DNA of 18,001 nt from Betaproteobacteria bacterium (GTDB taxonomy: Bacteria; Pseudomonadota; Gammaproteobacteria; Burkholderiales; Burkholderiaceae_D): NCBI GenBank assembly GCA_015655165.1, contig JAATFN010000002.1, positions 1 to 18,001 of the forward strand. The letters run 5' to 3'. Positions 1-6,253 of the stretch are shown here, in pieces. Each line of letters opens with the position of its first letter. The stretch's first letter is position 1. A program made the position numbers and the translations under genes. The notes beneath the pieces were generated by a model, which was given only the letters and a program-made list of their open reading frames with translations, was not told the origin of the DNA and searched no databases.

Positions 1-588
1 ACTTGCCCATTTTCTCAACGTTGCCGTTTGGTGTTATTTGAAAAAGGCATGGATTTTGAAATTCGTGATGTCGACTTGTTCAACAAGCCGGAAGATATCG
101 CAGTCATGAATCCGTATGGCCAGGTACCAATTCTGGTCGAGCGCGATTTGGTCTTATACGAATCCAATATCATCAACGAATATATCGATGAACGTTTCCC
201 GCATCCGCAATTGATGCCGGCCGATCCGTTAATGCGTGCCCGTGCACGCTTGATGTTGTTCAACTTCGAAAAAGAAATGTTCATTCACGTCCATACACTG
301 GAAAACGAGAAGAACAAAGAAGGCGACAAGGTTCTGGAAAAAGCACGTTCCGAAATCCGTGATCGTTTGACGATGCTGGCGCCTTTGTTCTTGAAGAACA
401 AATATATGCTGGGTGATGAATTCTCCATGCTGGATGTGGCATTGGCACCATTGTTATGGCGCCTGGACCACTATGGCATTGAATTGTCCAAGACAGCCGC
501 GCCGATTCTGAAATATGCAGAACGTATTTTTTCACGTCCTGCCTATATCGAGGCATTGACGCCTTCTGAAAAGGTGATGCGCAGATAA
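1..588 (+). CDS. sspA: Stringent starvation protein A, GST-fold (5' end outside window)
   Basis: The frame is open from base 1, so only the N-terminal few residues lie outside the window; 195 codons are visible. The product is a glutathione S-transferase-fold protein of the SspA type, which in enterobacteria binds RNA polymerase and acts as a transcription co-regulator in starvation and acid stress. Visible marks are the thioredoxin-like N-terminal half beginning CPFSQRC, the NPYGQVPILVERD segment with its cis-proline, LYESNIINEYIDERFPHP, and the all-helical C-terminal half with the SspA-typical LAPLLWRLDHYGIEL. TTG at 28 could be read as a start, but the codons before it match the family, so it is internal. 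sspB follows 84 bases later, the standard sspA-sspB pair. In related genomes petABC usually lies upstream, but that is not visible here. No truncation other than the window edge. Confidence 0.95.
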   Translation, partial: TCPFSQRCRLVLFEKGMDFEIRDVDLFNKPEDIAVMNPYGQVPILVERDLVLYESNIINEYIDERFPHPQLMPADPLMRARARLMLFNFEKEMFIHVHTLENEKNKEGDKVLEKARSEIRDRLTMLAPLFLKNKYMLGDEFSMLDVALAPLLWRLDHYGIELSKTAAPILKYAERIFSRPAYIEALTPSEKVMRR

Positions 589-599
589 TGCGGATAGGG

Positions 600-622
600 C
601 TATGATCGGATTCCGATCATAG
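600..622. repeat. Perfect inverted repeat after sspA
   Basis: Two 11-base arms (CTATGATCGGA and its exact complement) flank a single central T, starting 12 bases after the sspA stop codon. As RNA it would give a 10 bp stem with a 3-base loop. There is no T-tract directly after it, so it is not a classic terminator alone. It could stabilise the sspA 3' end, work with the hairpin at 636-658, or bind a protein. Confidence 0.6.
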
Positions 623-635
623 CTGCAGTAGCCTG

Positions 636-658
636 GCAGTGCTTAAACTGCTTTTTTT
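636..658 (+). terminator. Terminator-like hairpin between sspA and sspB
   Basis: GCAGT and ACTGC pair around a 6-base loop and are followed directly by seven T residues. This is the form of a short Rho-independent terminator. The stem is only 5 bp, so it may be partial, giving attenuation between sspA and sspB. It ends just before the sspB start. Confidence 0.5.
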
Positions 659-672
659 GAATGGTTTATCTC

Positions 673-1158
673 ATGCACGAAGTCTCCACCAAGCCTTATT
701 TGTTACGCGCTATTTATGAATGGTGTACAGATAATGGTTATACCCCACACATTGCAGTTGTCGTCGATACACAAACGCGTGTACCGATGCAGTTCGTCAA
801 AAATGGTGAAATTGTTTTAAACATCAGCTTTGATGCGACAAGCAACCTGAAAATGGAAAACGACACAATCCATTTCAATGCGCGATTTGGTGGCGTCTCG
901 CGAGAAATCATCGTGCCTGTTTCCAATGTCATTGCAATCTACGCCCGTGAAAACGGACAGGGCATGGCATTTGAAGTATCGGCAGAGTTGAAATCTGATG
1001 TACCGGTTCCAGTTGTAGAAGAAAATACTACCGCACCAAGTCTGGTTGCGGTAAAGGACTCGGATGATGCACAAGAGGAAAGTCATACAGTGTCTGATGA
1101 TGATTTACCGGACCCGCCAAAAAAATCGAAAAAACCTGTTCTCAAATTAATAAAGTAG
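673..1158 (+). CDS. sspB: ClpXP adaptor protein SspB
   Basis: SspB tethers ssrA-tagged proteins and some other substrates to the ClpX unfoldase, speeding their destruction by ClpXP. The 161-aa product has the family core TKPYLLRAIYEWCTDNGYTPH near the N-terminus, FNARFGG and VIAIYARENGQGMAFE in the middle, then a long acidic, low-complexity linker. It ends in the basic-hydrophobic ClpX-binding tail KPVLKLIK. An in-frame ATG at 661 would add four residues (MVYL). I chose 673 because the family typically begins M-x-E-x-STKPYLLRA. Neither start has a visible Shine-Dalgarno sequence, and a T-run sits just upstream. The gene lies directly after sspA and before tRNA-Thr, whose promoter overlaps the last sspB codons. 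Confidence 0.94.
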   Translation: MHEVSTKPYLLRAIYEWCTDNGYTPHIAVVVDTQTRVPMQFVKNGEIVLNISFDATSNLKMENDTIHFNARFGGVSREIIVPVSNVIAIYARENGQGMAFEVSAELKSDVPVPVVEENTTAPSLVAVKDSDDAQEESHTVSDDDLPDPPKKSKKPVLKLIK

Positions 1159-1160
1159 TA

Positions 1161-1166
1161 TATAAT
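1161..1166 (+). promoter_or_regulatory. -10 box of the tRNA-Thr promoter
   Basis: A perfect TATAAT lies 15 bases before the tRNA 5' end and 2 bases after the sspB stop. The -35 position, about 1138-1144 inside the end of sspB, holds only a weak match (GTTCTC). Start-site spacing suits a short tRNA leader. Confidence 0.5.
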
Positions 1167-1181
1167 CTTGTTCTTCGATTT

Positions 1182-1257
1182 GCTGGCTTAGCTCATCTGG
1201 TAGAGCACCTGACTTGTAATCAGGGGGTGGCGGGTTCAAGTCCTGCAGCCAGCACCA
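1182..1257 (+). tRNA. tRNA-Thr (anticodon UGU)
   Basis: A full 76-base cloverleaf with encoded CCA. The acceptor arms GCTGGCT and AGCCAGC pair perfectly, followed by discriminator A and CCA at 1255-1257. The D-arm region is TAGCTCATCTGGTAGAGCA. The anticodon stem CTGAC/... closes a loop CTTGTAA with anticodon TGT, which reads ACA and other ACN threonine codons. The T-arm contains GGTTCAAGTCC. A strong terminator follows 7 bases later, so it appears to be a single-tRNA transcript. Confidence 0.97.
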
Positions 1258-1263
1258 GAATTT

Positions 1264-1300
1264 AAAAGCCCTTTGCTATGAAAATAGCGAAGGGCTTTTT
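1264..1300 (+). terminator. Rho-independent terminator after tRNA-Thr
   Basis: A stem pairs AGCCCTT-T-GCTAT with ATAGC-G-AAGGGCT (one G-T pair) around a GAAA tetraloop, then TTTTTCTTTT. A-rich sequence precedes it, so it can also serve the minus strand, where the convergent gene at 1428-2216 ends. Confidence 0.88.
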
Positions 1301-1427
1301 CTTTTCTGTTCATGTCAATTCTATCAGCGCGAAGATCTGGCCAGGTTTCGAATTAACAGGATGTTTTGGTCTCATCCATACATCTCGTCTACTCTATTTA
1401 GCCATTTCATCACTGACACTTGATTAT

Positions 1428-2216
1428 CTATGGATGCGTTAAGCTGTTGGCCACGCGCATCAGGTTGTCGGGGCTAATATGAATCACACCATGCCCTGGA
1501 ATATCGATATCGTTGATGATTGCCAATGAGATGGCGATGACCAGCGGGAAGACAAGCAGTAAGCCACGATGTCCACGTGTGCTTGCACTGTATCCGATGA
1601 GAATGTTGCAAAAAACAGAAAGCATGGCCATCAAGCTCCATGCTGCTGTCGGTATCTGACTGTGCCAGCCGGCACTGGTACGTTCATAAGAATTCAATAA
1701 ATCCGCCATCCCGGCCAGCACGAACGCCGAGATCGGGTTCTGTTGTGACAGTGTGCCGTGAACGGTAGTGTTCCACGCGTCATGTTTGAGTAATGTCGAT
1801 GCGCGTTCTAATGCTGCAAGTTGTTCGTTATTATTGCTGGCAGTGTAAAAAAGTAAACGCTGGTCAAGATACTGCGATAGGGTTTGCCTAAGTATATTGG
1901 CATCTTCTGAAGCAAGCAGGTCAGTACGTGCGAAAACAGATGCAATGGCGGTCGCTTCTGTTGCTTCGTTGGCTTGGCGGGTGTTATATCCATTGATGGC
2001 CATCGAAAACGCGAAACCGATCACAAGGCCTAGTAATGTGAGTGTGGCACCAAGCACTACGCGTACATCATCACCTGAGTTTGCTTCGGAATTCTGCAAG
2101 CGTTTGGCAACTGCAACGCCACACAACGTGGCACACACGAACCCCAAGAGGGATAAACATAAGAGATCCCATGAATAGGGAATGAAACCAGCAAGATGTT
2201 GAGTAAAGTTAGCCAT
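1428..2216 (-). CDS. DUF4239 / bestrophin-like membrane protein
   Basis: This is a 262-aa integral membrane protein with the layout of the DUF4239 (bestrophin-like) family. Hydrophobic segments occur near the N-terminus (WDLLCLSLLGFVCATLCGVAVA) and at LGATLTLLGLVIGFAFSMAI. Then comes the family-typical soluble stretch NEATEATAIASVFARTDLL with YLDQRLLFY. Two C-terminal membrane segments follow, with a polar RGHRGLLLVFPLVIAISL junction and the IINDIDIPGHGVIHIS tail. Function is unknown; an ion-channel-like role is only suggested by distant fold similarity. A longer reading from GTG at 2270 (280 aa) or ATG at 2252 is possible. ATG at 2216 is preferred because the membrane protein proper starts there, but no start has a good ribosome site. 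It is a lone minus-strand gene, convergent with tRNA-Thr. Confidence 0.8.
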   Translation of the reverse strand: MANFTQHLAGFIPYSWDLLCLSLLGFVCATLCGVAVAKRLQNSEANSGDDVRVVLGATLTLLGLVIGFAFSMAINGYNTRQANEATEATAIASVFARTDLLASEDANILRQTLSQYLDQRLLFYTASNNNEQLAALERASTLLKHDAWNTTVHGTLSQQNPISAFVLAGMADLLNSYERTSAGWHSQIPTAAWSLMAMLSVFCNILIGYSASTRGHRGLLLVFPLVIAISLAIINDIDIPGHGVIHISPDNLMRVANSLTHP

Positions 2217-2709
2217 ATAGTATTTGCCAGTGTTAAGTGACCGAGTGTGCATTAGCCATGTTAGGTACACAGCTATTGAGAATGTCGCTTGTCAATTCCT
2301 GCATTATTATCTCTTATACCAAACAAATTGCGTCATATTCTCACTGATGTTTTGCAAACACATCTAGATGTCCTTATGACAAACCGCGGTTACTCGTTTT
2401 CCAGTGATCAGTACTCCGCTATTGGCAACTGCTGTGATGGTCGGATGAGTTTTCTGATACAGATAGATTTATAGTGATGCAATACATGGTATTGAGTAAA
2501 AGATGCGAATGAAGTGAAGCATCGTGTACATGTATCGATCCGCTTGACCTATCATTGCTGTCTGCCAGTGTAGAAAATCAGTATGATCGAAAATATTATC
2601 ATGCAGGGTGGCTTCACGGTTTGCCATGACACTTTACATCGTCGGCAGTCATAGCGATTGAAATGGTGACCTGAACGTCGATCAAGACATGCGTCTTGAA
2701 AATATTCTA

Positions 2710-2730
2710 TGCAGCATGCGGCATGCTGCA
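2710..2730. repeat. Inverted repeat with 10-base arms
   Basis: TGCAGCATGC and its exact complement flank a single G. It lies about 200 bases before gltS and has no T-tract beside it. It could be a regulator site or a hairpin in a leader RNA; nothing assigns it. Confidence 0.45.
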
Positions 2731-2871
2731 ACTGTCTATTCTATTGGCAACAAGCCAATGCAAAAAATGCTTTTAATCGTTACGCAGAATCTGAGTTAAC
2801 CAGTCACTATAGGATTGGTTCTATTTTTATGCTTCCAAGTATTGGGTAGATGCTAGCGGGGAATGGCATCT

Positions 2872-2877
2872 TATAAT
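2872..2877 (+). promoter_or_regulatory. Possible -10 box for gltS
   Basis: A perfect TATAAT lies 54 bases before the gltS ATG. No good -35 box is present at 16-18 bases spacing, so the promoter may be weak or activator-dependent. The gltS ribosome site GGGGA is at 2921-2925. Confidence 0.35.
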
Positions 2878-2931
2878 ATGCGCTCGCAATGATCGTGTGT
2901 TTGACCAATCAATATTTTATGGGGACACCTG

Positions 2932-4134
2932 ATGAGCATGCATATCAACGCTTTCCACAGTTTTACACTGGCAATTATCTTGTTGTTTATCGGTAAGGCA
3001 GTAACACGCCGCTTTGATGTGTTTTATCGCTACAGCATACCAGAGCCCGTCGTTGGTGGTTTCTTGTGCGCAACTGCTATTGGCTTGTTATATGGTTTTT
3101 CCGGTATCCAGATCAGCTTTGATCTGGAAGTACGCGATATGTTGTTACTCTATTTCTTTGCAGGCATCGGCTTGCAATCAGATGTCAAAACACTGCGCTC
3201 AGGCGGTCAACCATTAATGATATTGTTGATATTGGCCAGTATCTTTATTGTGCTGCAAAATTTACTCGGTATGGGTGTGGCTACTGTATTTGGCATGCCG
3301 GCAGGCGCAGGGTTAATGACGGGGTCGGTATCATTGGTGGGTGGTGTTGGTACTACGTTGGCGTGGGCACCAGAATTGGCGAGTCGGCTCGGGATTGGCA
3401 ATGCGTTAGAAATCGGCATGGCCAGCAACATGGTGGGATTGACAGCTGCTTGTGTGATTGGCGGGCCAGTGGCCGGTTACCTGATGCGTAAATACGGTAT
3501 TGCACCACCCATTCACAAACGACCTGATATCGGTGTATTACAAGGCGAAAAAGAAACAGGACTGGATTATTACGGTGTATTACGCGCCTGGTTGTATTTG
3601 AATCTGGCATTGATCGGTGGTGTCGGTATCAATCGTGGATTTGAACTGGCAGGATTGCATTTGCCGGAATTTGTCAGTTGCCTGATTGCCGGTATCGTCT
3701 TGCGTAATGTCTTCATGCCTTTGTTGACACACCGAGAGCATCCGTTTCATTGGTCTGGTATTAAAAGTGGATTGGCGCTGATTTCCGATATTTGTCTGGG
3801 CGTCTTTTTGACGATGGCATTAATGGGGATCCAGTGGTGGGTTTTGCAGGGAGTAATGGGGTTTGTCTTTACGACGCTTGCGTTGCAGATTCTACTGGCC
3901 ATCATGTATACCTTGTATGTTGTGTTCCGGTGTATGGGGAAAGATTATGAGGCGGTAGTGACCAGTGCCGGGTTTGGAGGAATTGCATTGGGTTCGACAG
4001 CCACAGCAGTTGCGAACATGACCGCTGTGACTAGTACCTATGGTGCGGCACATAGATCATTTGTGGTGGTGCCTTTAGTGTGCGGATTTTTTATCGACTT
4101 GGTGAATGCTGCTGTGATTACGGCATTGTTGTAG
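2932..4134 (+). CDS. gltS: Sodium/glutamate symporter GltS
   Basis: An inner-membrane Na+-coupled glutamate uptake carrier. The 400-aa product matches the usual GltS length and is hydrophobic throughout. Family marks are YSIPEPVVGGF near residue 35, the first re-entrant-loop region GSVSLVGGVGTTLAWAPE, NMVGLTAACVIGGPVAGYL after it, and the C-terminal mirror segment TSAGFGGIALGSTATAVANM followed by HRSFVVVPLVCGFFIDLVN. The ATG start has a GGGGA ribosome site 6 bases upstream. The gene is monocistronic, with a terminator at 4170-4197. It is not obviously linked to the microcin-like locus beyond sharing that terminator with the divergent-operon precursor gene. Confidence 0.95.
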   Translation: MSMHINAFHSFTLAIILLFIGKAVTRRFDVFYRYSIPEPVVGGFLCATAIGLLYGFSGIQISFDLEVRDMLLLYFFAGIGLQSDVKTLRSGGQPLMILLILASIFIVLQNLLGMGVATVFGMPAGAGLMTGSVSLVGGVGTTLAWAPELASRLGIGNALEIGMASNMVGLTAACVIGGPVAGYLMRKYGIAPPIHKRPDIGVLQGEKETGLDYYGVLRAWLYLNLALIGGVGINRGFELAGLHLPEFVSCLIAGIVLRNVFMPLLTHREHPFHWSGIKSGLALISDICLGVFLTMALMGIQWWVLQGVMGFVFTTLALQILLAIMYTLYVVFRCMGKDYEAVVTSAGFGGIALGSTATAVANMTAVTSTYGAAHRSFVVVPLVCGFFIDLVNAAVITALL

Positions 4135-4169
4135 CAAACCATTCCGTTAAAAATACGGTCAATAGATAG

Positions 4170-4197
4170 AAAAAAGGCTGCTCACGCAGCCTTTTTT
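4170..4197. terminator. Bidirectional terminator between gltS and the precursor gene
   Basis: GGCTGC pairs with GCAGCC around TCAC. Six A residues before and six T residues after extend the stem and supply a T-tract on both strands. It ends gltS on the plus strand and the peptide precursor gene on the minus strand. Confidence 0.9.
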
Positions 4198-4217
4198 CTT
4201 GGTAAAAATGACAAAAA

Positions 4218-4502
4218 TTATTTCTTCGCCATGTTTTCCAGACCTGCATGCATCAAGGCACTACCAACTTTTTTGTTGGCAGTATCGGCACCTTGTTTGA
4301 TAGCTTCCTTGTTGTTGTCGATGGCTTCACCAGCTGCAGTACCAAGGCCAGCACCGATTGCCGCGCCAATAATTGTACCAACCGGACCAGCAACAGCAGT
4401 ACCAATGGCAGCACCAACACCTGTGCCTGCACTTGCACTTGTTGCAGTAGCAACAGAACCACCAGTGACGTTATCAAGATTTTTGTTTGTTAATTTTTTC
4501 AT
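4218..4502 (-). CDS. Double-glycine-leader microcin-like bacteriocin precursor
   Basis: The 94-aa product starts with a textbook double-glycine leader, MKKLTNKNLDNVTGG. It has the same spacing of hydrophobic residues as the microcin V leader (M-x-x-LT-x-x-x-LD-x-V-x-GG). Cutting after GG would release a 79-residue peptide. Its core is almost entirely Ala/Gly/Val/Ile with repeated GxxxG-type spacing (GAAIGTAVAGPVGTIIGAAIG), a glycine zipper expected to insert into membranes. A polar, Lys-containing tail (NNKEAIKQGADTANKK ... ENMAKK) follows. There are no cysteines and no Ser-rich siderophore-type C-terminus, so it resembles class IIa rather than class IIb microcins. GGAG lies 7 bases before the ATG. 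It is divergent from a C39-peptidase exporter operon, which is its likely processing and export machine. Antibacterial activity is inferred; a signalling or other secreted role is possible. Confidence 0.85.
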   Translation of the reverse strand: MKKLTNKNLDNVTGGSVATATSASAGTGVGAAIGTAVAGPVGTIIGAAIGAGLGTAAGEAIDNNKEAIKQGADTANKKVGSALMHAGLENMAKK

Positions 4503-4981
4503 TTAATTACTCCAAGAAATGAATGAACTTTAGTTAGAGTTGATGGAGGTGGGATGGTTCGGGCTAATTTGAGAGGATTCTGATTTATTTGGTTGTTGGT
4601 ATTGTGTTTTTATTAAAAAATAAACTGTCAGAAAGACAATCCCAGAGCGTATCTTGGCAATTAAGAACATCATCATGATCAGATTTCCTGCCAGATATCG
4701 AGGGCGTTATACATTGTGAACATGTTGCTTTATATCGCACAGACATATGAACGTAATGCAAGTCATGACGATGTCTTGCGCATATGAAGCAGGACAAAAG
4801 AATGATTAATTACAAGACAATAGGGAAGAATTGAACAAATGAAACAAAGTAATATCTGATCAGATAACAAGTGTTGTTTAAGGTATTGATATTACCCCCT
4901 CATGCTACTGTAGCATTGCCATTTGATGATGATATGACATGATTATGATGTGTGCATGCAAAGAAAAAGTGCGCTTACCTT
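4503..4981. other. Divergent intergenic region of the microcin-like locus
   Basis: AT-rich stretch between the precursor gene (-) and the exporter operon (+), which must carry promoters for both. I found no convincing gene in it. In particular there is no small ORF with membrane segments that would suit a microcin immunity protein. A 70-codon minus-strand frame (4585-4797) is open but polar, Cys/His-rich, and without a ribosome site or family likeness. The right half carries several dyad symmetries, listed separately. Confidence 0.5.
4853..4916. promoter_or_regulatory. Cluster of dyad symmetries upstream of the exporter operon
   Basis: Three symmetric elements lie within 64 bases: a perfect 14-base palindrome TATCTGATCAGATA (4853-4866), AACAA-GTG-TTGTT (4866-4878), and ATGCTA-CTG-TAGCAT (4902-4916). 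A weaker GGTA...TACC dyad lies between them (4882-4896). They sit 65-130 bases before the fusion-protein start, a place suited to operators or a leader-RNA structure. No regulator is identified. Confidence 0.35.
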
Positions 4982-6253
4982 ATGCCAGATAATCAGATTT
5001 TTCGTAAAGAGGCAATTGACCACCAGAAAGCAAAATGGTCAGGTAAGGCTATTCTTACTTCTGGTTTTCCTGCATCGATCATTGCTGTGGTGTGCTGTTT
5101 GACAATCATGGCATTGGTTGCATTTATGAAATATGGATCGTATACCCAGCGCATTAATGTGCCATCTGAAGTGATCACGCAACCGCATACGATTCAAATT
5201 TTCTCGCGGCAACAGGGGATTATTTTCAAACAATTTATTGAGGCGCCCCATATCATTAAAAAGGGGGATCGTATTTATCAGATCGATGTCAGTCGTATTA
5301 CAAGGTCCGGTAATGTGAGTGATAGTGCCGTCGATGCGATCGAGCAACAGATTGCGCAAATCGACAACATGATGATCAAGCTGGAAGATGATAAACAATC
5401 GACATTGATCAATCTGAATAAACAATTAAACCAATATATTGCGACACAAAAAGAATCTGAAAAACAGATGGATAATACACGACGTGCTATGGATACGACA
5501 CGTCGTACAATGGAGAATTATGAAGAATATTTACGTCAGGGATTGGTGACGAAAGAACAAGTCAGTAATCAGCGGGCGCAGTTTTATCAGCAACAAAGTT
5601 CCTATCAGAGTATTTCTACCCAAGTCAGTCAGCAGGGGATGGAAATTACCAAATTGAGAAGTGATATTACTACACGTGGCATTAATTTTGAGAACCAGTT
5701 ATCCCAATACAAAAACCAGCGTAGTGAATTACAAAAGCAATTAACAGAAGCCGATGCTACAGGTGTCCTGTTTGTTGATAGTCCTGTGGATGGCCGTCTT
5801 GCTGCCGCTTCAGTGACAACCGGCCAAATGGTCAATGCTGGAGACTTGCTTGCGCAGATTGTACCGACGATCGATTATGCTTACCAACTGGTGTTATGGC
5901 TGCCCAACAGCGCTGTCCCATATGTGGCTGTGAAAGATAACATCAAGATTCGTTATGATGCATTCCCGTTTGAACAGTTCGGGCAATTTTCCGGGAAGAT
6001 TATTTCCTTGGCCAATGTGCCGTCTACGGCACAGGAAATGTCCAATTACACAAACGCACCGCGTGATGGACAACCTTATTACAAAGCAATTGCGCAACTT
6101 GATAAAGACAAATTTACCTATAAACAAAAGTCGCTTTTACTCTCGAGTGGTATGAAGGCCCAGGTAACACTTTTTCTGGAAGAAAGACCGTTATATCAGT
6201 GGATGTTATCTCCATTTTATGACCTTGGAAAAGGATTGGCGGGCGACAAATGA
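4982..6253 (+). CDS. CvaA/HlyD-type membrane fusion protein of the microcin-like exporter
   Basis: The periplasmic adaptor of a type I secretion system, joining the ABC transporter to an outer-membrane TolC channel. The 423-aa product begins MPDNQIFRKEAIDHQKAKW and has one N-terminal membrane anchor (about residues 28-49). A long Gln-rich coiled-coil region runs roughly 105-255. A lipoyl-like segment VDSPVDGRLAAASVTTGQMVNAGD follows, then LWLPNSAVPYV and the C-terminal QWMLSPFYDLGKG that is typical of CvaA. Length is close to CvaA (about 413 aa). An in-frame GTG at 4952 would add ten residues. ATG 4982 is preferred because it places the FRKEAxxHQKxKW motif at the N-terminus as in homologues, though the ribosome site is weak. 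The stop overlaps the next start (ATGA), showing a translationally coupled operon with the ABC transporter. Absence of a nearby tolC fits use of a shared chromosomal TolC. Confidence 0.92.
   Translation: MPDNQIFRKEAIDHQKAKWSGKAILTSGFPASIIAVVCCLTIMALVAFMKYGSYTQRINVPSEVITQPHTIQIFSRQQGIIFKQFIEAPHIIKKGDRIYQIDVSRITRSGNVSDSAVDAIEQQIAQIDNMMIKLEDDKQSTLINLNKQLNQYIATQKESEKQMDNTRRAMDTTRRTMENYEEYLRQGLVTKEQVSNQRAQFYQQQSSYQSISTQVSQQGMEITKLRSDITTRGINFENQLSQYKNQRSELQKQLTEADATGVLFVDSPVDGRLAAASVTTGQMVNAGDLLAQIVPTIDYAYQLVLWLPNSAVPYVAVKDNIKIRYDAFPFEQFGQFSGKIISLANVPSTAQEMSNYTNAPRDGQPYYKAIAQLDKDKFTYKQKSLLLSSGMKAQVTLFLEERPLYQWMLSPFYDLGKGLAGDK

Larger units (their letters stand above)
2217..2931. other. Gene-poor intergenic stretch before gltS
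   Basis: About 700 bases with no convincing gene. It holds a perfect 12-base palindrome (ACATCTAGATGT, 2360-2371), the long inverted repeat at 2710-2730, and a likely gltS promoter near its right end. On the minus strand, 2552-2731 is open for 59 codons from a TTG. It encodes a Cys-rich segment (YDCRRC) followed by a hydrophobic tail (PPCMIIFSIILIFYTG). It has no ATG near its beginning, no ribosome site and a stop just upstream, so it is more likely a decayed fragment or chance. Confidence 0.5.

Noticed and set aside
2289..2474. A 61-codon plus-strand frame before gltS
   Set aside because: TTG start, no ribosome site and no recognisable motif.
4231..4506. A 91-codon plus-strand frame opposite the microcin-like precursor, with a secretion-signal-like start
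   Set aside because: It is antisense to a gene with a clear leader, ribosome site and terminator. Its hydrophobic Ala/Pro/Val content is what Gly/Ala/Thr codons give in the opposite strand.
4585..4797. A 70-codon minus-strand frame, Cys/His-rich, considered as an immunity gene
   Set aside because: It is polar with no membrane segment, has no ribosome site or family likeness, and its composition fits chance in AT-rich DNA.
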